Source: Deltaproteobacteria bacterium
Lineage (GTDB): Bacteria; Desulfobacterota; Binatia; HRBIN30; JACQVA1
Assembly: GCA_016178705.1 (NCBI GenBank)
Contig: JACOST010000028.1
Span: 130,951 to 194,950 of the forward strand
Reading direction: 5' to 3'
DNA length: 64,000 bases
Part shown: piece by piece, positions 44,321 to 56,175 of the stretch
How positions within the stretch are numbered: the stretch's first letter is position 1
How the letters are laid out: each line of letters begins with the position of its first letter
The notes under the pieces: generated by a model
Seen by the model: only the letters and a program-made list of their open reading frames with translations
Databases searched by the model: none
What the model was told of the DNA's origin: nothing
Made by a program: the position numbers and the translations under genes

Positions 44321-45169
44321 TCACTTGAACTTCCGCTGCCCCCACCACGGATAGAACGGTGGCATATCGCTGCTGGGCTTCATCGCGAACTGAGCCGGAC
44401 GTTTCTGCAAGAATGAAGTGACCCCTTCGATGGCATCGGGCGACCGGCCCATGAAGTAGATGCACTTGGAATCAATTTTGTGCGCCTCCATCGGATGATC
44501 GGCGCCGAGCATGCGCCAGAGCAGCGCGCGAGACAGCGTCACCGACATCGCGGAGGTGTTGTCGGCGATCTCGCGCGCCAGCGCCCGGGCGGTCGGCAAC
44601 AGCGCCTCCGGCTCGACCACACGACTCACCAGACGGGAGCGGAGTGCCTCGTCCGCTTCGAACACACGGCCGGTGTACACCCATTCGGCGGCCTGACTGA
44701 TGCCGACAACGCGCGGGAGGAAATAGCTGCTGCACGCTTCCGGCACGATCCCACGGCGCGCGAACACGAAGCCGATACGGGCGGCGCTCGACGCGATGCG
44801 AATGTCCATCGGCAATGTCATCGTGATGCCGACGCCGACCGCCGGGCCGTTGATGGCGGCGATCACCGGCTTCTTCGATTCGTAGATGCGCAAGCTCACC
44901 AGTCCACCGGTGTCGCGGTGGTTGTCGATCGTCTCATGCGTGTTGTCGAACGTCGCACCGCCGCTGCTGAGGTCGGCGCCAGCGCAGAAGCCGCGCCCGG
45001 CGCCGGTGACGATGATGGCGCGCACCGCATCGTCGCGGTCCGCTTGATCGAATGCGTCGAGCATCTCTCTCGCCATGGTGGCGGTGAACGCGTTGAGTTT
45101 GTCGGGGCGGTTGAGCGTGATGGTGAGTACGCTCTCCGCGACATCGTACTGGATCTCCTGATAGGTCAT
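44321..45169 (-). CDS. Enoyl-CoA hydratase/isomerase (crotonase) family protein
   Basis: 282 residues. Crotonase blocks are LNRPDKLNAFTATM, the oxyanion-hole segments GRGFCAGADLSSG and AAINGPAVGVGITMTLPMDIRIAS, and ARRGIVPEACSSYFLPR. The Glu-Ala in PEACSS is at a catalytic Glu position of hydratases. It probably acts in fatty- or branched-acyl-CoA degradation; the exact acyl group is unknown. Confidence 0.9.
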   Translation of the reverse strand: MTYQEIQYDVAESVLTITLNRPDKLNAFTATMAREMLDAFDQADRDDAVRAIIVTGAGRGFCAGADLSSGGATFDNTHETIDNHRDTGGLVSLRIYESKKPVIAAINGPAVGVGITMTLPMDIRIASSAARIGFVFARRGIVPEACSSYFLPRVVGISQAAEWVYTGRVFEADEALRSRLVSRVVEPEALLPTARALAREIADNTSAMSVTLSRALLWRMLGADHPMEAHKIDSKCIYFMGRSPDAIEGVTSFLQKRPAQFAMKPSSDMPPFYPWWGQRKFK

Positions 45170-45232
45170 GTCTTACCTCGCTTGATGTTGTGATCGCCCT
45201 TGCCCGATGGGACTGTCGAATGTCTCCGAAGC

Positions 45233-45313
45233 GTAGGGGCGATGCATGCATCGCCCTCCGCATTGTCCACGGCTGCCACGTTGATTGGCGGGCGACGCAT
45301 GCGTCGCCCCTAC
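45233..45313. repeat. Palindrome doublet, family D copy 2 (REP-like)
   Basis: Same 24-33-24 layout as 79-159 but inverted: the GATGCATGCATC arm comes first and the GACGCATGCGTC arm second. The 33-nt centre is mostly unrelated to that of copy 1. It lies in the gap between the minus-strand crotonase and BKACE genes. Confidence 0.87.
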
Positions 45314-45376
45314 AGGAAACGGGAAACTCGGTGCGCAACAGTGCGACGCTCGTCATCTCCGCGGAGGCGCAGGAGG

Positions 45377-46267
45377 TTACTCCACGCGCCCCGGCACGCG
45401 GAGAATATCTGCCGCCTGCGTGGGCGTTGCCACGGCGCGGTTCGCGCGGTGCGCCATCTGCACGATCTCGCTGACCAGCTCTTCGTTCGTTGGCTGATGC
45501 GGCCCAGCGTAGTCTTCGAGTCCGACGCGGACATGACCACCGCGGGCGATCGCGAGTTCGGCCAACGTCTCGCTAACGTCGCCCGCCAGTATGCCGACCA
45601 TCCAGGGCAGATCGTGAGCACCGAGCATGGCTTGATACGCGTCGAGGCTAGCGGCGGTTGGTGGTAGCCCGAACGGCAGGGTCGGCCCGCCGAAGTAGAG
45701 CTGAATCTTGGACGGTGGCAGACGGCCAGCCGCATGATAGGCGAGGGCAACGCGCAGAAAGCCGGGCTCGAAGATCGAGATGTGTGTCCCGAGCCGGCGA
45801 GCGTTGCAGCAATCCACCATGTAGCGCACGTCTGCGAACGTATTCTGATAGACTAGGTCGATCGCTGCGGGCAGTCCCTCGCCATCGAGCGGACCGAGGC
45901 TCACCGACCCGGGATCGATCAGCGCCAAGCGCAGGACGCCGGCATCGGCCAACTCTTCCACGTGCGCGTAACGCTCGGCGATGTTGGTGTGGGGTCCGCC
46001 GCCGCCCATTGTCGGGTAGAGCAGGGTATCGGGATGTCGCTCGTAGATCGCCGTCCACGCTTGACGATACGGGTCGCTCGCGTGGCGACCATCGAGCAAG
46101 CCGTCGTTGTTGTGATGATGCACGATGGCGGCACCGGCGGCGATGCAGGCACACGCAGACTCGACGATCTCCGGCACGCTGCGCGGCACGTGCGGATTCA
46201 TGGCCTTCGACGTCGCGCCGTTGATGGCGGCTTCGATGATGAGCGGCGGTAACGACGGTGCGCTCAT
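45377..46267 (-). CDS. Beta-keto acid cleavage enzyme (BKACE, Kce-like, DUF849)
   Basis: 296 residues from ATG 46267, which overlaps the aroC stop (ATGA); a GTG two codons upstream is also possible. The N-terminal [14 protein letters not shown] and the metal site GAAIVHHHN are typical, as is the [12 protein letters not shown] block near the C-terminus. BKACE enzymes transfer an acetyl unit from a beta-keto acid to CoA partners; Kce acts on 3-keto-5-aminohexanoate in lysine fermentation. The substrate here is unassigned. Confidence 0.9.
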   Translation of the reverse strand: MSAPSLPPLIIEAAINGATSKAMNPHVPRSVPEIVESACACIAAGAAIVHHHNNDGLLDGRHASDPYRQAWTAIYERHPDTLLYPTMGGGGPHTNIAERYAHVEELADAGVLRLALIDPGSVSLGPLDGEGLPAAIDLVYQNTFADVRYMVDCCNARRLGTHISIFEPGFLRVALAYHAAGRLPPSKIQLYFGGPTLPFGLPPTAASLDAYQAMLGAHDLPWMVGILAGDVSETLAELAIARGGHVRVGLEDYAGPHQPTNEELVSEIVQMAHRANRAVATPTQAADILRVPGRVE

Positions 46268-47346
46268 CCGCACTGACCGCGCTGACGAAGGAAGTGATCC
46301 GCCAATACCAGGCAGGCCATCGCTTCGACCATCGGCACGGCGCGCGGAAGCACGCAGGGATCGTGTCGACCTTTGGCTTCGAGCGTGACGTGCTCGCCGG
46401 CGCGATTCACCGTGTCCTGCGCTTGGCGAATCGTTGCGGTCGGCTTGAAGGCGACACGGAAGATGATGTCTTCGCCGTTGGCGATGCCGCCTTGCACGCC
46501 GCCGGAGCGGTTGCTGACCGTGCGCACGCGCCCGTTCTCGACCGTGAACGGATCATTGTGCTCGATGCCGGTGAGTTGCGTGCTGCCGGCAAAGCCGCTG
46601 CCGATCTCGAAACCCTTCGATGCCGGCAGCGACATCACGGCGCGCGCGAGGTCGGCTTCGAGCTTGTCGAACACGGGTTCGCCGAGGCCAGCGGGGACGT
46701 TGCGACAGACGCATTCAACCACACCGCCGAGCGAGTCGCCGGCCCGTCGCGCCTCCTCGATGCGCGCGATCATTTGCTCCGCGGCCTGCGGATCGGGACA
46801 GCGCGTGATGCTAGCCTCCACGTCGGCAAGCGTGACGCGGGCTGAGTCGACGTTGGCCGCAATGCTGTAGACTTGCTTCACGTACGCCAGCACTTCGACG
46901 GTCGCGCCGGTTGCGAGCACTTTGCGCGCGATGGCGCCGGCGGCAACGCGTCCAATCGTTTCACGCGCTGATGCGCGTCCCCCGCCTTGCCAATTGCGAA
47001 TGCCGAACTTCGCTTCGTACGTGTAGTCGGCGTGCGAGGGTCGGTAGGTATCTTTGAAGTCGACGTAGGCATCGGGCCGCGCGTCGGTGTTGCGCACGAG
47101 GATCGCGATTGGCGAACCGAGCGTCTGGCCCTCGAAGACACCCGACAGAATCTCTGCCCGGTCGGGTTCATCGCGCGGTGTAGTGATCGTGCTTTGACCC
47201 GGCCGGCGCCGATCGAGATCGCGCTGAATCTCGTCGACCGAGATCGACAAGCGCGGCGGGCAGCCGTCGACGACGACACCAACGCCACCACCGTGCGACT
47301 CACCGAAGGTGGTCAGACGGAACAATTGTCCAAACGTCGAGCCCAT
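46264..47346 (-). CDS. aroC: Chorismate synthase
   Basis: 360 residues. Signatures are [36 protein letters not shown] and [16 protein letters not shown]. It converts EPSP to chorismate with reduced FMN. The length is normal. Translation is coupled to the downstream BKACE gene. No other shikimate gene lies in the window. Confidence 0.97.
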   Translation of the reverse strand: MGSTFGQLFRLTTFGESHGGGVGVVVDGCPPRLSISVDEIQRDLDRRRPGQSTITTPRDEPDRAEILSGVFEGQTLGSPIAILVRNTDARPDAYVDFKDTYRPSHADYTYEAKFGIRNWQGGGRASARETIGRVAAGAIARKVLATGATVEVLAYVKQVYSIAANVDSARVTLADVEASITRCPDPQAAEQMIARIEEARRAGDSLGGVVECVCRNVPAGLGEPVFDKLEADLARAVMSLPASKGFEIGSGFAGSTQLTGIEHNDPFTVENGRVRTVSNRSGGVQGGIANGEDIIFRVAFKPTATIRQAQDTVNRAGEHVTLEAKGRHDPCVLPRAVPMVEAMACLVLADHFLRQRGQCG

Positions 47347-47406
47347 CGCGGGCTAGTGTAGGTGAGTCAGCGCCCGCCGACAAGCGACGCCGCCCGTTGC
47401 GCGCGC

Positions 47407-47508
47407 CTACAGTCGATCGACGTGGAAATCGCGAAATCGGTCGAAGTCTCGGTCTTCGGTCAACAGACTTCGCACGACGACCAGGACGTTGGTGCCGACG
47501 GTGATCAC
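47407..47508 (-). pseudogene. VapC-type PIN toxin remnant with internal deletion
   Basis: A 33-codon reading from a GTG that overlaps the antitoxin stop (GTGA). It begins VITVGTNVLVVV, the first strand of a VapC PIN domain, and jumps directly to RSLLTEDRDFDRF, the last PIN segment. About 95-100 middle codons are gone. The first catalytic Asp (normally VDTN) is Gly here. It cannot be an active RNase. Confidence 0.8.
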
Positions 47509-47744
47509 CTGCGATCCTCCATATGATCGTAGAGTGCATCTCGATCCGTCCGGTTGAGGCGGGGGACGCGGCGGCCCTTCTTGGTAACGAGTCGGAGTCG
47601 AAACGAGCGCGTTGCGCGGCGCGGTGGCTGGAGATAACTCCACAACGCTTCTTCAATCAGGCTGGTGAGAGACCGGCCCTTCCCAGCCGCATGCTTCTTG
47701 GCGGCCCGCGCAAGCGCGTCGTTGAGGTTGAGTGTGGTTCGCAT
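47505..47744 (-). CDS. VapB-type ribbon-helix-helix antitoxin
   Basis: 79 residues. MRTTLNLNDALARAAKKHA and SLTSLIEEALWSYL form the ribbon-helix-helix DNA-binding fold of VapB antitoxins; the C-terminal RVPRLNRTDRDALYD is the usual toxin-binding part. It is intact and overlaps its broken toxin by four bases. It may persist as an autorepressor or neutralise a related toxin elsewhere. Confidence 0.82.
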   Translation of the reverse strand: MRTTLNLNDALARAAKKHAAGKGRSLTSLIEEALWSYLQPPRRATRSFRLRLVTKKGRRVPRLNRTDRDALYDHMEDRR

Positions 47745-47802
47745 GCACGTATCGGTACGCCACCGAGCAGATAGCTGTCAATCGCATGCCGTGGCTCACG
47801 CG

Positions 47803-48009
47803 GTTAACCCTGATGTGACAGAACATGGGCGGTGGGGTTGCGGTTTGCCCGCACCAGTTGCGCGGTTGGTCAAGGTTCCCCGTGCCGTTCTTAAACGTCA
47901 TTGAGAATGAGGTCCTGGGAGGGCGAGGCTCCCGCCGAGCCGCCGCACCATCGCCGCGCCGGCGGCTCGCCGGAAGGCTCGCCCTCCCGATTCGCCCACC
48001 GCTCTGTTG

Positions 48010-48025
<16 letters not shown>
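47803..48025. repeat. Composite inverted element with outer arms GTTAACCC-GATGTGACA
   Basis: The left arm GTTAACCCTGATGTGACA (47803-47820) and the inverted right arm TGTCACATCGGGGTTAAC (48008-48025) differ at one base. A second matching block GGTGGG/CCCACC lies just inside. A family G hairpin sits in the middle. The right arm supplies the last codons and the stop of ettA. The layout resembles a non-autonomous mobile element, but no target duplication was found. Confidence 0.7.
47917..47988. repeat. Palindrome doublet, family G copy 1
   Basis: 26-nt arms starting GGGAGGGCGAGGCTCCCG (left) and ending CGCCGGAAGGCTCGCCCTCCC when read with the last bases (right), with a 20-nt centre. The two arms are different variants of one sequence. 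The same two variants pair at 54392-54459 in reverse order. Confidence 0.85.
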
Positions 48026-49695
<1,670 letters not shown>

Positions 49696-49783
49696 GAGCG
49701 AGACGAGTTTCCTTCCTGGCGGCTATTCGAAAGCCGCTGAGTCTAAACGATGGACGTTGCACGGACAAGGTGCTCCGCGCTCA

Positions 49784-49822
49784 CAACGAAAACGGGGCAG
49801 CCGGTATTGCCGGCTGCCCCGT
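49784..49822 (-). terminator. Intrinsic terminator of glnA
   Basis: On the minus strand a 13-bp stem ACGGGGCAGCCGG / CCGGCTGCCCCGT with a 5-nt loop is followed by TTTTCGTT. It starts 25 nt after the glnA stop codon. Confidence 0.9.
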
Positions 49823-49846
49823 ATGGTCGAGGTGCGAGGTGACGAC

Positions 49847-51259
49847 TTAGCCGTCGTAGTACATCGCGAATTCGTGCGGATGCGGACGCAGGCGCACGGC
49901 GTTGACCTCGTTGCTCCACTTGTATTCCATCCAGGTCTCGATCACGTCTTCGGTGAATACGTCGCCCTTGAGCAGGAAGGCGTGGTCCTTCTTCAAATTG
50001 TTGAGCGCTTCGTCTAGGCCACCGGGCATGGACGGAACGTTCTTCAGCTCCTCGGGCGTGAGCGAGTAGATGTCCTTGTCGAGCGGTTCACCCGGGGACA
50101 TCCGCTTCTCGATACCGTCGAGACCGGCCATCAACATGGCGGAGAAGGCGAGGTAGCCGTTGCAGCTCGGATCGGGGAAACGCACTTCGATGCGCTTCGC
50201 CTTCGGGGACGGCGAGTACATCGGGATGCGCACTGCGGCCGAGCGGTTGCGGCTCGAGTAGGCGAGATTGACCGGTGCCTCGAAACCCGGAACCAGGCGG
50301 CGGTAGCTGTTGGTGCCGGGGTTGGTGAAGGCGGCTAGCGCCGGCGCGTGCTTGAGGATGCCGGCAATGTAATGCATCGCCATCTCCGACATGCCCCCGT
50401 ACCCGTCGCCGGCGAACAGCGGTTTGTCGCTTTTCCAGATCGACTGGTGAACGTGCATGCCCGAGCCATTGTCACCGAACACCGGCTTGGGCATGAAAGT
50501 CGCCGTCTTGCCGTTGCGACGCGCGACGTTCTTGACGACGTACTTGTACCACATGAGCGCATCGCCCATCTTCACCAGCGGCAAGAAACGCATGTCGATT
50601 TCGGCTTGGCCGGCGGTGGCGACTTCGTGATGCTGCTTCTCGATGCGGATGCCGACCGACTCCATCGTGCGGACCATTTCCTGGCGGATGTCCTGTTGCG
50701 AGTCGGTGGGCGGCACCGGGAAGTACCCTTCCTTGTAGCGCGGCTTGTAGCCGAGGTTGGGATTCTCCTCGCGACCCGTGTTCCACTGGCCCTCGACTGA
50801 ATCGAGGAAGTAGTACCCCGAGTGCTGGTTCTGTCCGTAGCGGATGTCGTCGAAGATGAAGAACTCAGGTTCGGGGCCGAAGTACGCCACGTCACCCACG
50901 CCAGTCGACTTCAGGAAGGCCTCGGCCTTGCGCGCGACGTTGCGCGGGTCGCGGCTGTAGTCTTCTTTGGTGATCGGGTCGATGATGTTGCAGATCAAGC
51001 TGAGCGTCGCGTCCTTGCAGAACGGATCCATGACGGCGGTGCTCGCATCGGGCATCACGAGCATGTCCGAAGCATGGATCGGCTGCCAGCCACGGATCGA
51101 CGAGCCGTCGAAGCCGGAGCCGTCTTCGAAGAGGGCCTCGTCGACCTCGCTCATCGGTACCGTGAAATGTTGCCAGGTGCCGAGGAAGTCGAGAAACTTC
51201 AAATCGGCGCACACGGCCTTATTCTCTTTTGCGAACTTGATTGCGTCCTTCGGGCTCAT
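49847..51259 (-). CDS. glnA: Glutamine synthetase, type I
   Basis: 470 residues from ATG 51259, preceded by GGGAGGAA. It condenses glutamate and ammonia. GS motifs are [38 protein letters not shown] and [17 protein letters not shown]. The adenylylation-type Tyr lies in [10 protein letters not shown], so control by adenylyltransferase is likely. A longer in-frame start overlapping glnB is less likely. glnB lies 91 nt upstream. Confidence 0.97.
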   Translation of the reverse strand: MSPKDAIKFAKENKAVCADLKFLDFLGTWQHFTVPMSEVDEALFEDGSGFDGSSIRGWQPIHASDMLVMPDASTAVMDPFCKDATLSLICNIIDPITKEDYSRDPRNVARKAEAFLKSTGVGDVAYFGPEPEFFIFDDIRYGQNQHSGYYFLDSVEGQWNTGREENPNLGYKPRYKEGYFPVPPTDSQQDIRQEMVRTMESVGIRIEKQHHEVATAGQAEIDMRFLPLVKMGDALMWYKYVVKNVARRNGKTATFMPKPVFGDNGSGMHVHQSIWKSDKPLFAGDGYGGMSEMAMHYIAGILKHAPALAAFTNPGTNSYRRLVPGFEAPVNLAYSSRNRSAAVRIPMYSPSPKAKRIEVRFPDPSCNGYLAFSAMLMAGLDGIEKRMSPGEPLDKDIYSLTPEELKNVPSMPGGLDEALNNLKKDHAFLLKGDVFTEDVIETWMEYKWSNEVNAVRLRPHPHEFAMYYDG

Positions 51260-51350
51260 ACCCTGGTTCCTCCCTACGTGTTTCGTGCTCTTGCCCTGCC
51301 GGGCGGTTGATGTGGGTGCGCGTTTTGCGCTGACTCGTTTTGCCTTCTGC

Positions 51351-51995
<645 letters not shown>

Positions 51996-52589
51996 TTAGT
52001 AGGCGGGAGGCCGAAACCCGAACTGGGGCTCCGTCCCGTCCTGCAACCGGCCAATGTTGTCGCGGTGGCGGAGAATGATGGCTCCGGCAGTGATCAACGC
52101 CGCGAGATCGATGTCGATGCCGGCTCGACAGACGAGAGTCATCACCGGCAGAGCCGCCACCGCCGCCATCGACGCCAAGGACACGTAGCGAAACGCGCGT
52201 GCCGTCGTGGCGAACACGACCACGCAGATGGTCGCTGCCAACGGTGTCAGCACGAGAAACGTGCCCAGCGCGGTGGCGACTCCTTTGCCGCCACGAAAGC
52301 GGAGGAAGCACGAGAACAGGTGGCCGCCAATCGCGGCGAGCGCCGCGGCGGCGGGGAGCCACGGCGTTGTTGCCGCTGCCTGCGCGATCCACACCGACAG
52401 CGCCCCTTTCAGCGCGTCACCGACGAGCGTCAGCGCCCCTGGCCAGCGGCCCGCCGTACGCGCGACGTTGGTCGCGCCGATGTTGCCGCTGCCGGCGCGG
52501 CGCGGGTCGACGCCGGCGACGCGAGCGATGACCACTCCGGTCGGAATCGATCCGAGCAGATACGCCACCAGGAGCACGACGAGCGTCAT
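51996..52589 (-). CDS. plsY: Acyl-phosphate glycerol-3-phosphate acyltransferase PlsY
   Basis: 197 residues from ATG 52589, with a GTG two codons upstream as an alternative. Multi-pass inner membrane enzyme that makes lysophosphatidate. Conserved loops are LLGSIPTGVV, GSGNIGATNVAR, GDALKGALSV and LRFRGGKGVATALG, the usual PlsY motifs. The gene lies 9 nt after the SH3-domain gene. Confidence 0.94.
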   Translation of the reverse strand: MTLVVLLVAYLLGSIPTGVVIARVAGVDPRRAGSGNIGATNVARTAGRWPGALTLVGDALKGALSVWIAQAAATTPWLPAAAALAAIGGHLFSCFLRFRGGKGVATALGTFLVLTPLAATICVVVFATTARAFRYVSLASMAAVAALPVMTLVCRAGIDIDLAALITAGAIILRHRDNIGRLQDGTEPQFGFRPPAY

Positions 52590-52604
52590 GCGCACGAACT
52601 CGAT

Positions 52605-53420
52605 TCAGAAGCGGATGCGCCCGCGCCGTGTGCGTTCACGCTGGCGGCCGTAGGCACTGCCGGCCACCCAGCCGACCAGCAACGCGAAGATCACAAGCAA
52701 ACCCATCAGCGGTGAGCGCCACGAGTGCTCGGTGTCCGAATCCACCGCGGCGTCTCCCAGCGAGGTCTCCTCGAGACGATGCTGCAGGCTGTCGGCCGCG
52801 GCGGTGAGTCGTTGAACTTCGATGCGCAATGCGGCCAGTTCGGAATCGGAGTCTTTGGCGGCCGGCGACTCGCTGCGCTCAGGGGTGCTCGCCACGTTGC
52901 CGATTGCTCCCCGAACCTCTTCGCTCGGCGTTGGTGTCGGCGAACTTGCAACGGGCGTCGGTTGCGGCGTACTCGTCGGTGTCGGCGACGCGGCGCGAGG
53001 CGGTGTGACGCGCGTCGGCGCGTGGGTCCGTGTCGCCAGCGTTGGTGCAGCCGTCGTGGGCGTCGCGGATGCTGCGCTAGTCGTTGCTTCTTCTGTTGGC
53101 GGGGACGTGGGGGTGACTGCGACCGTGGCTGGAACGACAACGGTGGAGTGTCTCTCGCCCGGGAAAGAGAGGAAAGTGCTGTGTACGTATCCGGTCTGGC
53201 CCGATGCCAATCGCACCTGTGCCCACACGCCGTCGAGCGCTTCGACCTCGACACGCTCGCCGCGATCGATGGTGGCGAACGCCGGAAAGTTCGTCCCCGG
53301 CCCGCGGCGGACGTAGAGCAACTCGGCCCCAGTCACAATCGCTGGAGTCGTGTCGGCGGCATGCAGAGCGCCAGCACAGAGTGCCACGCTGAGAACGAGC
53401 AGGACTGGGATGCGATACAT
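52605..53420 (-). CDS. Secreted SH3b-domain protein with Ser/Thr/Pro linker and C-terminal membrane helix
   Basis: 271 residues. A signal peptide (1-21) is followed by an SH3b domain (about 28-88; LLYVRRGPGTNFPAFATIDRGERV, WAQVRLASGQTGYVHSTFL). Next is a low-complexity Thr/Pro/Ala linker (about 95-175), a short coiled coil (AALRIEVQRLTAAADSLQHRL), a membrane helix (about 237-258) and a basic tail. The pattern is like TIGR04211/YgiM-type SH3 proteins that bind cell wall. The linker echoes the Thr-Pro regions at 18.4-25.2 kb. Confidence 0.8.
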   Translation of the reverse strand: MYRIPVLLVLSVALCAGALHAADTTPAIVTGAELLYVRRGPGTNFPAFATIDRGERVEVEALDGVWAQVRLASGQTGYVHSTFLSFPGERHSTVVVPATVAVTPTSPPTEEATTSAASATPTTAAPTLATRTHAPTRVTPPRAASPTPTSTPQPTPVASSPTPTPSEEVRGAIGNVASTPERSESPAAKDSDSELAALRIEVQRLTAAADSLQHRLEETSLGDAAVDSDTEHSWRSPLMGLLVIFALLVGWVAGSAYGRQRERTRRGRIRF

Positions 53421-53433
53421 GTGGCGGAAAGAG

Positions 53434-53507
53434 TCGGGGTGACTGGACTTGAACCAGCGACCTCACGGTCCCGAACCGTGCGCTCTACCAGTCTGAGCTA
53501 CACCCCG
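53434..53507 (-). tRNA. tRNA-Pro (anticodon CGG)
   Basis: 74 nt. Acceptor CGGGGTG pairs with CACCCCG, with discriminator A. The D arm contains AGCTCAGACTGGTAGAGC, the anticodon stem CACGG/CCGTG closes loop TTCGGGA with anticodon CGG, and the T arm is CTGGTTCAAGTCCAG. CCA is not encoded; the next bases are CTC. Confidence 0.95.
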
Positions 53508-53592
53508 ATGGCGATTCACGCTGCTCGCCAAACCGACGAGGCCCTGTTGCTACCACAGCGCGCCGAATTTGCAAGGCGGTTCACCCGACGGC

Positions 53593-54264
53593 TCACTGGC
53601 TCGAGCCGCGCAGGGCGGCGATGGTGGCGCGGTAGTCCTTGGTGCCGAACACTCCGGAGCCGGACACCAACACCTCCGCGCCCGCGGCGATCACCGCGGC
53701 GGCATTCTCCATCTTCACGCCCCCGTCGACCTCGATCAGGAACGACAACCCGCGTGCGCGCTTGAAGTCGCGCGCCGCGCGGATCTTGTCCTTCGTCGAC
53801 TCGATGAACTGCTGGCCGCCGAACCCGGGATTCACCGTCATGATCAACAACATGTCGACATCGGCGAGAATCGGTTCGACGGCGCTCAATGGTGTCGCGG
53901 GGTTGATGACCACCGCGGGCTTCACACCCGCGGCGCGGATCTGTTGCACGACAGCATGTAAGTGCGGGCAGGCCTCCTGATGGACCGAGAGATAGTTCGC
54001 ACCGGCCGCGGCGAAGTCCTTGATGTAGCGCTCGGGCTCCTCGATCATCAGGTGGACGTCGAGCGGTAGCTTGGTGTGCGGACGCACGGCTTCGACGACC
54101 AGCGGTCCGATCGTGAGGTTCGGCACGAAGTGCCCGTCCATCACGTCGAGATGAATGAAATCGGCGCCCGCGGCATCCACCGCCCGCACTTCCTCGCCAA
54201 GGCGCGCGAAGTCCGCGGACAGCATCGACGGCGCGATCAAGATTCGAGACGGCGGAGATGACAT
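53593..54264 (-). CDS. rpe: Ribulose-phosphate 3-epimerase
   Basis: 223 residues from ATG 54264. It interconverts ribulose- and xylulose-5-phosphate. TIM-barrel motifs are APSMLSADFARL, FIHLDVMDGHFVPNLTIGP, DVHLMIEEPERYI, MTVNPGFGGQQFI and IEVDGGVK. It follows fmt on the same strand, an order seen elsewhere with rsmB between them; rsmB is missing here and a repeat occupies the gap. Confidence 0.96.
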   Translation of the reverse strand: MSSPPSRILIAPSMLSADFARLGEEVRAVDAAGADFIHLDVMDGHFVPNLTIGPLVVEAVRPHTKLPLDVHLMIEEPERYIKDFAAAGANYLSVHQEACPHLHAVVQQIRAAGVKPAVVINPATPLSAVEPILADVDMLLIMTVNPGFGGQQFIESTKDKIRAARDFKRARGLSFLIEVDGGVKMENAAAVIAAGAEVLVSGSGVFGTKDYRATIAALRGSSQ

Positions 54265-54391
54265 CGGCACGACTCTATCTGGCAGGCGGCGCGGAGGTCA
54301 ACGCGCTTCTCCGATCGTATGGGCGCACGACGGCGCGCGCGTTTGTTCAAGCCGAGTGTCGTGTGCGGAAACGCGGTTACGAGTCCAAAGA

Positions 54392-54459
54392 GGGAGGGCG
54401 AGCCTTCCGGCGAGCCGTTCGGTTTGACCAGCACGGCTCGGCAGGAGCCTCGCCCTCCC
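54392..54459. repeat. Palindrome doublet, family G copy 2
   Basis: 26-nt arms (54392-54417 and 54434-54459) around a 16-nt centre. The left arm, with GAGCCTTCCGGCGAGCCG, is identical to the inverted right arm of the copy at 47917. The right arm is the other variant with one change. It lies in the 237-bp gap between fmt and rpe. Confidence 0.87.
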
Positions 54460-54501
54460 ACTTTTGTGCCGGGGTGATCTATGGAATCCGATCGTGAGGC
54501 A

Positions 54502-55434
54502 CTACCCCAGGCGCGCCCCGCTCGGGATCCGCCCACCGTGAAGGAATTCCGCCGCGCTCAAACTCTTGCGCCCGGCGAGCTGGAGCTGTTCGATCCGTAG
54601 TGCACGTTCACCGCAAGCAACAACGATCTCGCTCCCACGCACGTGGACTGTCCCCGGCGCGTCACTGTTGGTGGCCATGACGTGGGCTCGATGGATCTTC
54701 AACAGCGTACCGTCCAACGTCGTGGTGGCCGACGGCCACGGGTTGTACGCGCGGACGGCGCGCGCGATGTCGATGGCGCGTCGGCTCCAGTCGATACGCC
54801 CGTCTTCCTTCTGAATCATCGGCGCCGCTGTCGCCGCCGCATCGTCTTGCGGTCGCGCGTGCAACTCGCCGCGTTTGAGCGATGAAAGCGCTTGCTGCAG
54901 CGCCGCCGCACCAAGATCCGCGAGCCTGGTCTGCAACTCGCCATAGGTTTCGTCGTCTCCGATCGGAGTTTCGCTTTGTAGCAAGACATCGCCGGTGTCC
55001 ATGCCTTCGTTCATCTGCATGACGGTAATGCCGGTGACCGTCTCGCCATGCAGGATCGCCCACTGGATCGGCGCCGCCCCGCGATATTTTGGAAGCAACG
55101 ACGCATGAACGTTGATGCAGCCGAGACGCGGCAACGTGAGAAAGCTCGGTGGGAGAATCTTGCCGTATGCGGCCACGACGATCAGATCCGGTCGCAGTTC
55201 ACGCAGCGCGGTGAACGCATCCTCGGCGCGCAGCTTCGGCGGTTGCAACACCGGCAGCGCCCGGGCGCTCGCGAGATCCTTGATCGGCGATGTTCCAAGC
55301 TTGTGCCCGCGTCCCGCCGGCTTGTCGGGCTGGCAGACCACCCCTACAACCTCGTCCTCTCCATCAAGGAGCGCGCGCAGTGATGGTACCGCGAACTCGG
55401 GCGTGCCGAAGAAGACGATGCGGAGTAAAGCCAT
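54502..55434 (-). CDS. fmt: Methionyl-tRNA formyltransferase
   Basis: 310 residues from ATG 55434; a longer upstream frame has no homology. It formylates initiator Met-tRNA. Motifs are RIVFFGTPEFAVPSLRAL, CQPDKPAGRG, INVHASLLPKYRGAAPIQWA with the catalytic His, and the C-terminal RAYNPWPSA. No def gene adjoins it in the window. Confidence 0.96.
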   Translation of the reverse strand: MALLRIVFFGTPEFAVPSLRALLDGEDEVVGVVCQPDKPAGRGHKLGTSPIKDLASARALPVLQPPKLRAEDAFTALRELRPDLIVVAAYGKILPPSFLTLPRLGCINVHASLLPKYRGAAPIQWAILHGETVTGITVMQMNEGMDTGDVLLQSETPIGDDETYGELQTRLADLGAAALQQALSSLKRGELHARPQDDAAATAAPMIQKEDGRIDWSRRAIDIARAVRAYNPWPSATTTLDGTLLKIHRAHVMATNSDAPGTVHVRGSEIVVACGERALRIEQLQLAGRKSLSAAEFLHGGRIPSGARLG

Positions 55435-55527
55435 GCGCAGAGACTCATTCAACCATTGTCCGCACGAGTCAATCGGTTCGCATCGTCGCGGTCGATAGTG
55501 CGCGAACAATCTGCCTATAACCGGCGC

Positions 55528-56163
55528 ATGATCGCGACGCTGACCTTTCTGCACACCGCGCCTGTTCACATCGAGACCTTCAATCGCCTCCTGGCCGAGT
55601 TGGCCCCGGAGATTCCGGCGCAGCACATTGTTGACGAGAGCCTCCTCAGCGAGGCGCGCGAATCCGGCGTGACCGAGTCGCTCGCGAAACGCGTGCAACA
55701 AGTCGTCCACGACGCACTCCGCGACGGTGCGAAGGTTGTGTTGTGCACGTGTTCGACCATCGGCGGCTGCGCCGAGTTGGCCGGTGCGTTGCGCGTGGAT
55801 CGAGCGATGGCCGAGGCCGCGGTGGCCATGGGCCCGCGTATCCTTCTAGCGGCAGCGCTAGCCAGCACGATCGGTCCGACGAGAGATTTGCTCACCGCGG
55901 TCGCGACTGAACATGGTCAGGCGATCGTCATCGGCGAACTCTTGTGCGAGCGCGCCTGGGGCAAGTTCGAACAAGGCGACCTCGACGGCTACTTGCGGGA
56001 GATCGCCGCCGACATTCGTCGCACCGACGGGTGTGACGTGATCGTGCTCGCCCAAGCCTCGATGGCCGACGCGACGAAGCACTTGTCCGATTTCCCCGTC
56101 CCGGTGCTGAGCAGCCCGCGCCTCGGCCTCGCGGCAGCGGTTGCCAGATACCGCGCTCAGTGA
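55528..56163 (+). CDS. Aspartate/glutamate racemase-superfamily protein
   Basis: 211 residues from ATG 55528. LTFLHTAPVHIETFNRLL, VVLCTCSTIGGCAEL with a Cys in the position of the first racemase Cys, and DVIVLAQASMADA, where the second catalytic Cys of Asp/Glu racemases is replaced by Ser or Ala. It resembles uncharacterised arylsulfatase- or hydantoin-racemase-like proteins. With one Cys missing it may not racemise. Function unassigned. Confidence 0.65.
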   Translation: MIATLTFLHTAPVHIETFNRLLAELAPEIPAQHIVDESLLSEARESGVTESLAKRVQQVVHDALRDGAKVVLCTCSTIGGCAELAGALRVDRAMAEAAVAMGPRILLAAALASTIGPTRDLLTAVATEHGQAIVIGELLCERAWGKFEQGDLDGYLREIAADIRRTDGCDVIVLAQASMADATKHLSDFPVPVLSSPRLGLAAAVARYRAQ

Positions 56164-56175
56164 GACGGCGCCGGC

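Noticed and set aside
47300-47656. 118-codon frame over the vapBC remnant
   Set aside because: It is out of phase with both recognisable VapB and VapC segments.
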